This document shows positions 55,101 to 64,000 of a stretch of DNA of 64,000 nt, piece by piece. The first letter of the stretch is position 1; each line of letters begins with the position of its first letter. A program made the translations under genes and the position numbers. This DNA comes from Suillus spraguei (lineage: Eukaryota; Basidiomycota; Agaricomycetes; Boletales; Suillaceae). The stretch covers positions 186,001 through 250,000 of the forward strand of contig JABCPU010000025.1 of assembly GCA_016800925.1 (NCBI GenBank), written 5' to 3'. The notes under the pieces are model-generated. The model saw nothing but the letters and a program-made list of their open reading frames with translations, was not told the DNA's origin and did no database searches.

Positions 55101-56609
55101 GGAAGGAGATGAATCTCATGAGCGAGATGAATGTATACGAACTTGTGAGCCTTCCAGCGGATCGACGGGCAATTGGGTGTCGCTGGGTCTTGGAGTTTAA
55201 GGAAGATCTCAAGGGGGGCCGGTGTTTAAGGCGAGGCTGGTTGCACAAGGTTTTTCACAGATTCCGGGTGTTGATTTCGGCCGGACCTTTGCGCCTGTTG
55301 CGAAATCTGCGAGTATTCGGGTTCTGTCTGCCTATGCTGCTGCTCACGACTGGGAGCTTGATTGCTTCGACGCGAAGCGTGCATTTCTCTGGGGAAGCTG
55401 CAGGAAGATGTATACATGCGGCAACCACCTGGTTTCGAACGTCTTGGGCCCGACGGAGGGAGTCTCGTTGCGCATCTGCTGTCCTCGCTTTATGGTCTCA
55501 AGCAGGCAGCGTATGACTGGTACGAGTTGTTACGCGATGTGCTAACACGTCTCGGTTTCTTGCGTTGCGAGGCAGACTACGCAGTCTTCATTTTCGATCA
55601 TGTCAATGCGCAGGGTGTGCGTGTCATCTGCATTATTGCATGGCACGTTGACGACGGCCTGGCAGGGTCCAACAATCGCGCATTCCTCGACCAGACGAAG
55701 AGTCAGATTGCCAAACGCTTTGGCATCACCGATCTCGGCGCCGTATCCAAGTACCTCGGGATTCAATTCATTCGGGATCGCAAGACGCGTGAATTATGGA
55801 TGCATCAGGAGGACTACATACTCTATCTACTGGACGAGCACGGCATGACCAACTGTAATCCTGTCGCCCTTCCTATGGACCCGAATTTTCCTTTCGGGTG
55901 TCCCACTGATGTTTTCCCTCATATCGACGACCTTCACACCGAGTACCGCAAACTGATCGGCGAGCTCCTGTACCTTGCCATGTACACGCGACCTGATATT
56001 GCGCTTGCTGTCATGCGCCTCTCACAATTCAACGCGTCTCCCGAACCGAAACACTACTCCGCTGCCAAGCACGTCCTTCGCTACCTTGCAGGGACGATCA
56101 CGATGCGTACGCACTATGGGGGTGCTGGGATCAATCCAGCGTTGCATGGATTCTCTGACTCTGACTGGGCGTCGTGCCCCGAGGACCGCGTGTCGATCTC
56201 GGGATATGTTTGGTTTCTGAATGGCGGACCTGTATCACACTCGGCCAAGAAACAAACGACTCAGGCTCTCTCGTCCACAGAAGCAGAATACATGGCCCTC
56301 ACCGCAGCGATCCAAGACGGCATATGGCTCCAGTCTCTATTCACCTGCCTCCAGTTCACCATTTCTCTCCCTCTGCAGTTATTCGCCGACAACGCGGGTG
56401 CCATCGCTCTCTCCAAAGAAGCCGCGAACCATATCCGTACTAAGCACATCGATCTGCGCTATCATTTCATTCGTCGTCACATCGAAGAAGGCACTTTCAT
56501 ACCTATCTGGGTCTCCACGCACAAGAACACTGCCGACATCTTCACCAAGGCTCTGCCTCGTCCTGCATTCACGCATCATCGTTCCGGTTTATCTCTCGTG
56601 TCTAGTTGA
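52198..56609 (+). pseudogene. Copia Gag-Pol polyprotein, frameshifted
   Basis: From ATG 52198: Gag (LLGSENYVGWSTKMQYALAC), aspartic protease (LDSGTTVTLV), a GAG-pre-integrase segment (LDLWHARVGHIGKEAVSRL), integrase (HSDVCGPVPTLTPHGKRYFI, SDNGGEFINAAF, HQQNGKAER), reverse transcriptase (CRWVLEFKEDL, FDAKRAFLWG, then AWHVDDG as the YVDD box) and RNase H (SSTEAEYMAL, ADNAGAIALSKE, KHIDLRYHFIR). The frame changes at about 53.79, 54.06, 55.21 and 55.39 kb, so no continuous polyprotein exists as given. A classical zinc knuckle is not obvious in Gag. Confidence 0.9.
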
Positions 56610-56617
56610 AGGGGGTG
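56605..56617 (+). promoter_or_regulatory. Polypurine tract
   Basis: GTTGAAGGGGGTG abuts the 3' LTR, as expected for plus-strand priming. Confidence 0.65.
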
Positions 56618-56878
56618 TGTTGATATTCAACGTCGTCATCGCTCGTCATAGTTAGCTTTCTATTTTTACTTTCGGACTCTGTACGTATACCTTATAAGCC
56701 TCGCGCTTCGCCCCACTTGTACCTCAGCCGTTCTTATCATAACACTGAGGTATGTATTTCGTTTCCTGCACGCCGTCTCTAGCTCATGTATTTCGTACCT
56801 CTAGACCTCGGTTCTAGGTACTTGCAATGTTAGCCGTTCTTATCATAACGCTGAGACCTCGGTTCTAGATCTTCTACA
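56618..56878 (+). repeat. 3' LTR
   Basis: 261 bp, identical to the 5' LTR except at two positions. Confidence 0.95.
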
Positions 56879-57110
56879 GTTGAATCAAAATCTGTTTCTC
56901 TTGCAAAGTTTTTTCTATCAGAAGACACCTTGATATTGATGGTTTCTTTGGAAGTGCGTTGTAACTGGTCTTAGCAATGATGGTTACCACAACAGAATCA
57001 AAATCTGTTTCTCTTAGACTGTGTAGGTTCGAAACCTGCCGATGACAACGTTTTTTTCTATCAGAACACACCTTGACATTAACAACTCATGGATGGTCTG
57101 GTCTTAGCCC
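56879..57110 (+). repeat. tRNA-Leu(CAA)-like array 3, right part
   Basis: The interrupted unit resumes (ATCAAAATCTG) but has lost its T-arm; a further full unit has its T-arm near 57026 and a T-run after it. Confidence 0.8.
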
Positions 57111-57748
57111 CTATGTAAATCGTTATTGCAACATTAATATTGACCCCGTGGCGAGTCGTGCCTTCGAATACATTCGAAACACTAATCATATTGTGTATCG
57201 TGAGGCTGCCGCAGGTTTTATGTAGTTTCTCTTTGAGCTTACTAGTCAATTGCATATTCGATGAATCGATGTCTGTCCACAATATCAGGCGCTGATTTGA
57301 GGACCACTGCATAGAGTACTTATCTGGCACAGTGATTGAGAATGCACTCGCAATCAAGAAAAATATTTAACCAGAGACCTATTGGTATTTTGAACATTCT
57401 TTGCTATCGGGACACATACGACCGTGTCTAAAATTTGAATCATGGCAATCACTGTTCACCAAGGTGGAACATATGTCCAGACCAAAACCTGCTCTGTTCG
57501 AAGCCATTGCGTCTTGGTATGGTTTATGCTTCGCAGGCCCATGTTTTTTTCATCGTCTGTTTTCACAATATATGTTTCTTGCAGCCGAAGCTCCTGCAGA
57601 TGCATTAAATAACTGAAGGTCAATAAAATTTAAATTTTCGAACAGTCGCGAGTCGCGCAAGGTATTCGGAGGCCAATAGAAGCTACTTACTTTACTAGGA
57701 AGGTTCTGAGAAGTAGAAGCCTTGGAAGTAGAGCACGGTGGTCTGGCT

Positions 57749-58110
57749 TGTAACTGCAGCTAACTTAGTGTAAGTGGCATCATTGAAGTGGTGTACGTAA
57801 TACTATTACCTACTTTGCATTTGCAGCCTAACAATCCAAAAAGAGAAAACATAAGTCGACTTTCGACAAGAACGAAGTTGACAAAGTTCCTAACTCCGAT
57901 TAATCATGTTCCTACCATGTACTATGGGGCGTTACATACCCTAGGGTATCTAACCGGACACACAATGTAATTCAAACAACCGTCACCGCCAGGACCGTCT
58001 TCTACAAAACTATCGAAAAAAATAAATTATCTTCCAAGTCTTTCCCGACTCCTGCTCATTTGGCCGCCATCGTGTTCGTTGGTGTCAGCTCGAAATCAAC
58101 GCCAAAAATC
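57749..58110. other. Intergenic
   Basis: Between TIR element 2 and the DUF4470/MYND gene; promoter presumably here, nothing specific seen. Confidence 0.4.
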
Positions 58111-61100
58111 ATGGCGCATCCTGTCCTATGGAGAGGAAAAACGTTCTTCTATCCCATTGGGAATACATCTGCAGTTTGCCTCACACAGGACCTTTGTCCG
58201 TCTGAAAAAGCGGACGTTCTGCTTCTTGGGTGCGGCGACCCGAAGCATATACTTTACACCGTATACACAAACAGCACTGGTTCACAAGGTAAAAGCACGT
58301 TCCTAGTAGGAATCCTTTGATAGAGTAGCACACTAACTTATTTCATGCTCAACATCACGAAAACTGGACTTCACTTGTTGCGACATTGAGAGTGCAGTCA
58401 TCAGTGAGCCCAAATTTAACACTCGATGGACCTTCCTAAACGAATAAACCAAACAGCCCGTAACGTTATCTTATTCACCCTCCTTGCCGACGAAGGCGCT
58501 GTGCAGAAAGTGCCGCAAATCTGGAATATCTTTTTCCACTTTTATCTCGACAAAGCATCCCATGACCTGCTCATATAACAGTGCAGGAGGTTGGTTGAGT
58601 TTTCGAGCGACTTGGATGGCTGGAACAATGGTCCTTACGGTCATTTACTTCGTATGTGCACTGCAGATACTCTCGCCGAGTTGCGGCGCCTTTGGCAGCT
58701 CTACATCAAGACGGCAACTTGCTCTCCTAGCGAGGCAAAAGCGTTTGAATCCTCGTATGCTGCTGACGTCAAGGCTTCCAAGGCGAATTTCGAATTCGTG
58801 TTCACAGCAAGTCGGGCAGCCGGGCCACTGTCGATATATGCGCTCAAGATGGCGAGTGATCACTACAACATTTACTGGGAGACAGGCGTATGCTCTGCCG
58901 TCGCTAAGAGACCCTTGGAGGCGTCACATCCAAATCCAACCTTAGCATTTTCCATGGTCGGTGACCAATTTGCCGTCCACTATGGAACAGATATTCTCTC
59001 TTGCTTTCATTTGGCGGAAGTGCTTGCGCCAGCTGTCGGAAGCTCTCGCCAGCCAGAGCAAACTGCTCTGAAAGACGTAGTCGATGTCTGTAAGACGCAA
59101 TTTTCCAGGTGGTGCGCTTCAGTTTCCAAGGCCTTGGGCAGTCAAAATCCATCTTCTCCAAGCCCGCTCATCATACGTTTCTTTGTGGGAGACGCCCTGA
59201 GCTTGTGCGAAGCTCTTGGCTACTCCCATACTATGAAATCGACATTCACACCGTTCCCCGTTGCTCCCTGGAAGAGCGCGTGCATCGCATTCGATCCTAA
59301 CGCCTACGGAACTAGTGCACAGTCACCTGCGCCGACCACATTCAGCGTCATTGATACATCCAACCTTCTTGATTACCTTGGCGTGTTGAACATCATCGCT
59401 GTTACTTCTCCCATTCTTCAGCGAACTCCATCCGCTACGTTGTACACGGAAGGTCTCTCTTCGGGTAGCCCAGACAACCCATTGGCCGAGCAAATTTGTG
59501 GAGACATTGCGACTATGGGTCTGCTCCTCGGTTTGATTCCTGCGTGCTTCGTGTTGCAGTTCACGAACCGGTCCAACATGCACGAGCATATCGTGCGTCT
59601 GTCACAAAATGCGACACAGAGTTACGAACGCCTCGCCTGGAAGCTTATCGGCGGTGCTGAGAAACTCCTGACTGATCTCGACTGCCCCATCAACATCTCT
59701 GCGGAGCAGCTTGCGGGCATTTTCTTCAATATCTATCTCAACATGTTTTCTCACGAGAATTTAGCGCGAAGGTTAGCCATCGCCGGGCAGTTGCCGGAGC
59801 CAATTAGACCCAGCTGCCTGCCCGGTATCATACATTACAATCGTCGTTCGTTTGTGGGAATTTTGGGTGTCGTCAAGAGGAGGGTGATCACAGACTGGGA
59901 TTCGTCCATGAACATGCTTCATGGAAAGATTCTGAACGACAGGACCCTTATGATCGGAAATAACTTTTACCAAGATCTCTGCTGCCAATTGCATCTTCTC
60001 GGTGTTTTCGATGTGGATTGGCTGTCTCTACAAAAGGTGCAGGAAGTGCATCGCGTTGAAAGGCCCTTTGTCTTCCACGATTGGCAGACGCTCCCGCAAA
60101 CTTTATGCGTCGTCTTCGTTGTTCCTCGGGATCACCTCCAGCCGCTCTTACCTGATCTTGACGAGGCTGGGACACCTGTGTTGCAGTGCGACCTGAGGGG
60201 CATAACAACCCACAACAAGTTCTCTGCCATCAACGCAGTCTTCGGTACCATTACGACCAGCGGCCGAGGTGATAGCAAAAACTGCAGTTATTCAAGAAGA
60301 CGCCACGGGACGTCATGGAACTTCTCCATTAGTGGTGTGGTTCTGGGTGCCGTCCATTGTGTTAGTGAATGAGCGTTATTTATCGGTCGTGTTATCTGTT
60401 CACTCCACCCCAGCGACTTGCACACTGGCCACAAAGCTGCCTAGCCTTTCCATATTCCACGCGGACCTGGGAGACGAGCAACTCGTACACATTCTTCGGC
60501 AGCGTCCTAATGCTGGCCCAGAGAGTCCCGACGAGAAGAATTTGCAAATCGACAGCCGTCCCATGAAGACGTCTGGTACGTGCGCATTCGTCACGTTAGA
60601 CAGAGAATGTCAGTCACCTCTGTCATTCACCATTCGTGTGGACATCGTCGACCCGGAGATAAAAGCTTCCCTGACCAGCGGTGCTACTCCCACTGTGAAC
60701 CAAGTTTCCATGCATTCAATCGCCATCGTTCTCGGAGACAAGTCTTTGCAATTCCCTTTCCTGCTTCCTATCGACGCCAAGAAAGCCAAGCTTCGCATTG
60801 CACGAAAGTCGCTTTACCTGGAAGTAGGTTTTTTCTATCGCTATTTCTCTAGATACTTATGTCGGACTCGGTACAGGTTACTTTGCCCCTGAAACTCGTT
60901 CTTGGAGAAACCGCCTCAGATATGTTCCCAGTCATTCCCCAGGGAGGCGATCTTGCTCTGTGGAATATGCACCGCGTCAACCTCGACCAGTGCATACCTT
61001 TCAGCATTGCTAATAAGAAAGCTCTTGGCTGGGTCAACCCTCACGTTTCGCTCATGATGTCTGATCGTGAAAGGCACATCCCCCACGGATTGACTACAGG

Positions 61101-61863
61101 GTCAACGCTACTTGATGTCAAGCGTTCACTCCATTTCATCTTTGGACAGGCGAGCGGTCTTGCGGAAGGCAAAACCCCTCTAGGCTACGCTATGAAAGCA
61201 AAAGATGAACAGGAGACCTTTGTCATGCTCTACATCACGGACCTCCGCTTAGATGTCGGCTCGCACACCATGGTCGCTGATGCTTGGGTGATGCCATCTT
61301 CTCCCACCTTTGAAAAGGCCGAGGCTTTCAGCCAGGTTGTTGGTTATTTGATACCTAGCAATATGAAGATGCTTGGAATGGGCGTTGAGGAGAGGAAGGC
61401 ATGGACGCACCTCCTCGTGGCTGCGACGGAGCGGTGCCGCACCTGGGAGCACAAGACCAACTGTGAATACCGCATCCAAGGTGATATCCCTCTTACGTTG
61501 GAGCCAGACGAGAGTCCTATTTGCTCGTGCGGTGCCGGGGTGGGGACAGAATCATTTGTGAAGAAATACCCGATGCTACGACCGCTTGCGCCGTGTGTAA
61601 CGAGGGCAGTGATCAGTCCGCTATTCGCGTCGTCATACATCGAAAAGGTTGGCAATCTGGAAGATATCGCTTCAAATAATACTCCACCGACACCTGCGCC
61701 GGTAGCAATGGTGCGCAATGGTGCGCTGCTTGTGGAAAGGAAGGTGGTGCTTCTGGGCCGTTATTGAATTGTAGCCGGTGCAAATTGTGCGGTATTGCTC
61801 ACAGGGTTGTCAACGCGAGGACTGGAAAATGCACAAGAAGAGTTGCGTAGCACCGTCTTCCTA
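58111..61863 (+). CDS. DUF4470 and MYND zinc-finger protein, with frame lesions
   Basis: The N-terminus (ATG 58111) reads MAHPVLWRGKTFFYPIGNTS, then LLLGCGDPKHILYTVYTN, the start of the DUF4470 domain; KLDFTCCDIE and ARNVILFTLL follow in later exons. A long exon (about 58.55-60.27 kb) continues the family sequence, then IAKTAVIQEDATGRHGTSPL in another frame, then, after an intron ending at 60873, VTLPLKLVLGE. The end is a MYND finger: C-A-A-C at 61722-61733, C-S-R-C at 61770-61781, then one frame over YCSQGC and HKKSC, stop 61863. Lesions: a missing acceptor near 58360, an in-frame TAA at 58576, and 1-nt shifts near 60268 and 61787. MYND fingers bind Pro-rich partners; the family's role is unknown. 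Pseudogene or assembly indels. Confidence 0.7.
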
Positions 61864-62763
61864 AGGGGATCATTCATCACGAGTAGATATGATGTTGATT
61901 ATCTTTGCTGCCAGCAGATCAATTTGGACCCATATCAAAATTGCCGATAAGCTTTCAAGGTTTAGGTGGTAATATGAGGTAATGTGCTGGCGTTGACCTT
62001 GTTTCGCAATCTGGGGATTATGTGTCCTTTACGCACCGACTACTAACGTCGACCACGTGACTCGTAATTCTTCACTCCCTAAAACTCGTTATCTCTGTCT
62101 ACATTCAGCCCTTTTCCCTCGTTACTGACACTCTATTTTCAAAAGTCACCGCTGTCAACACTACTCGAGCGCCATTACTCCGTCAAAAAACTACTTATTC
62201 GATCTTCCTACCCTCTTTATTTTTCGTGCGGCTCATCTATGACCAAAAACCCTTACCTTTCTCAGTATAAGTATCTCATGTACACTCTGGTATCTACAGC
62301 GAATTCTACCCTAGAAGATTCCCGCTCAAAAGCACCTCAGAAAAGCCCTTGAAACGTTCCGTCCTGTCACTTGCCTCAAAAAGTCTAGTCCTACGCACAC
62401 CTACCTGCGACAATCTATTCCTTGCCGAAATCCGCTATCACTCATCTCTTATCTCACAATTCCCTACCGAACTCACGAGTAGCCTTACAGCAATATTATA
62501 TTTTGTTTCCACGTCAACAGACCTCGGTACATAGGAGATCTTATTAATTGCATCTGTTCGAAAGGGGATACTTATCAGATGGATACAATCTTCCTATGTA
62601 ACTATCAAGAACGATATTCAGCTTCAGAAGGAGTTTCAGGTGGATAGTTGGAGATATGTCCTTCCTATATGATATCACTATCAAGAATAATTTCCAGCAC
62701 ATAAAAGCAGAGCGCCTACCTACTGTGACACTGTCGCTTTGAATTTATATCACATCCTCAACG
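61864..62763. other. Intergenic with TATA-like box near 62697
   Basis: No gene seen. ACATAAAAG at about 62699, some 60 bp before the ATG at 62764, may be the promoter of the secreted-protein gene. Confidence 0.4.
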
Positions 62764-62987
62764 ATGCGTCTCTACCTTGTCCTCGCCGTTGTTGCTGCTT
62801 TGACAGCATCGATATCTGCCAATGATGCTGCGAGCGACGCTGCCAGTGCAAAATGTCCTGTCTTTTGCGCGCATGATAAAACTTGCGAAAACTGCGAAGG
62901 AGGGTTTTGCGTGAGTATCACTAGTTTTTGTCCTACAACGAACCACATGACTCATTGACGTGATAGAGCTTCTTTGTATGCTTCTAG
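62764..62987 (+). CDS. Cysteine-rich small secreted protein
   Basis: Exon 1 (62764-62910) and exon 2 (62967-62987) join through a 56-bp GTGAGT-TAG intron to give 55 residues. Signal peptide MRLYLVLAVVAALTASISA, then an Ala/Asp linker and a mature part with KCPVFC, CENC, GFC and a final VCF: six cysteines in about 25 residues. The C-P-x-F-C pattern is one I associate with small secreted proteins of mushroom-forming fungi; possible effector-like or extracellular role is inference. Exon 2 codes only SFFVCF but supplies the sixth cysteine, which supports the splice choice. Confidence 0.65.
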
Positions 62988-64000
62988 TGTGGCAGTGAGT
63001 CGTGTTTCTGCCTTCGCAATGATGCAGTATGGTTGATGGCACGACACGTGAAGCCTTGATAGGATGTTTGTTCGACTATTTGAAGTAGGAAAAGTGCTTT
63101 GGTGGCGGCAGAGGCGAAAATTTGGGGGATCAGGCAGTGGGGAATCGGGACGGTATCTATTCAGGAGGTTGGAAGCTTAGAAGTCCTGTGATGTCAGAGC
63201 CCTTGGAGCTTGCTTAGCGAAAAATAATCGGGAAAGGACAGAATACTCACCATAGATCTAGATGTGCTGCGAACAAGTTGTCGAGTGGCTGTACAATGTC
63301 ATCAAGTGTCTCGATCCAACTTTGAAAGAGTGTGGCCTAGTACTCACCACTTCACACAATCCGGTGCAAACTAGCGGGCTCACGAAGAGAGCTGGCATAC
63401 GAAGAGCCGCATGAGTACCAAAAATACATACTTGCAGAAGTGTGCATGCCTGCAGTGCTTAAAATCTAGCTGTATCGTGCATTATTACGACAGTACAGCC
63501 TGCTTCAGTATCGCATGATAAGGTGTGTTAGCCAATGATAGTGCAAAATACGTACCAAGGAACTGTAGTGTAGTGTGTTCTGTAAACAAACTTGAAAGAT
63601 ACAAAATATTTGAATGATCGAGGAGATTTACAAGACCTAGTAAAACATAAGAGATTGACTTATACTTAGTGAGACAAACAAAGAGACGGTTGGAAGGAGG
63701 CGTATCCGTAGTAGAGTCGAGAAGTTTATTTCATCGAACTTGGATGCGAAGAGAGACTTTGTAGTAGTCGGCCGGCTCGCGATGCTCACTGGCACAAGTG
63801 CGCAACTTTAGTAGTTAAAGATGGTCGGTGAATTTTACTACTCTACAACGTACAGCATCATGAACTACGTGTTAGGGGTCCGCTGTTATGGTTGGTTTGA
63901 CCCAACAAATAAAAACAATCTATGGTGGACGATTAGGTTACAACTTACGGTTCGATTTGCCGCAACTTATTTTGAAGTCCGACCAATGTTTGTTCCGGTA
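62988..64000. other. Terminal region, no gene supported
   Basis: No convincing coding or RNA signal up to the window end. Confidence 0.4.

Larger units (their letters stand above)
51813..56878 (+). mobile_element. Copia-type LTR retrotransposon
   Basis: Two 261-bp LTRs beginning TGTTGAT and ending CTACA, flanked by the 5-bp target duplication GTTGA (51808-51812 and 56879-56883). The internal order is Gag, protease, integrase, reverse transcriptase, RNase H, which defines Ty1/Copia. The LTRs differ at two positions, so the insertion is young, yet the polyprotein has several frame shifts. It interrupts a tRNA-Leu-like unit of TIR element 2. Confidence 0.96.
50346..57748. mobile_element. TIR element 2 with nested insertions
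   Basis: Left TIR from TATGGAAAGCC at 50346 (CCACCGTGC, TACTTCC, AGGCTTCCACTTCTCAGAA, TTCTATTGGCC) and right TIR at about 57665-57748 in inverse order. Without its insertions (a 417-bp MITE and a 5.07-kb Copia element) it would be about 1.9 kb and co-linear with element 1. It carries tRNA-Leu-like array 3. Its insertion lies at the edge of MFS duplication copy 2. Confidence 0.78.

Overview
The window reads as nuclear DNA of a filamentous basidiomycete, most likely an Agaricomycete. The reasons are genes cut by many introns of roughly 35-65 bp with GT-AG (occasionally GC-AG) borders, and families I associate with mushroom-forming fungi: a NACHT-type STAND protein with 'DWLQT' repeats, small multi-pass membrane proteins, a ricin-B-like lectin, small secreted proteins, a DUF4470/MYND protein and Dal5-type MFS transporters. 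All of this is read from sequence; no database search was possible.

Layout. 1-3.1 kb: 3' part of a NACHT/WLQT-repeat gene. 5.1-6.0 and 11.0-11.9 kb: two intact paralogues of a four-exon membrane-protein gene, with a broken third copy at 19.05 kb. 7.2-10.7 kb: a TIR element carrying a tandem array of tRNA-Leu(CAA)-like modules, itself hit by a LINE fragment and a TA-flanked MITE. 11.8-13.8 and 19.0-21.06 kb: a 2-kb segmental duplication holding two copies of a secreted-peptide precursor; a third, diverged precursor lies at 21.8 kb. All three end in the same octapeptide, RICRYGCL. 15.9 kb: lectin. 17.7 kb: five-exon membrane protein. 23-30 kb: acireductone dioxygenase (minus strand), an F-box-like gene, a 5'-truncated TIR element with a second tRNA-Leu-like array, and a peroxisomal acyl-CoA ligase (minus).

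30-36 kb: a TIR element carrying an alpha-kinase-like fragment, a D-2-hydroxyacid dehydrogenase with a decayed paralogue, and a microbial-type PARG. 37.6-50.2 kb: three copies of an intron-rich MFS transporter (one wrecked, two with a single lesion each). 50.3-57.7 kb: a TIR element with the third tRNA-Leu-like array, interrupted by a 417-bp MITE and a young Copia LTR retrotransposon. 58.1-61.9 kb: DUF4470/MYND gene. 62.8 kb: cysteine-rich small secreted protein.

The metabolic genes (methionine salvage, peroxisomal acyl activation, hydroxyacid oxidation, ADP-ribose removal, solute uptake) do not form one pathway. The two most original signals are the RICRYGCL precursor family, where the last eight residues are invariant although seven of the eight codons differ silently between subfamilies, and the TIR elements that carry tandem Pol III-like tRNA-Leu modules. 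Several genes carry isolated 1-nt frameshifts; because the same pattern appears in a Copia element with nearly identical LTRs, assembly indels must be considered alongside true pseudogenization.
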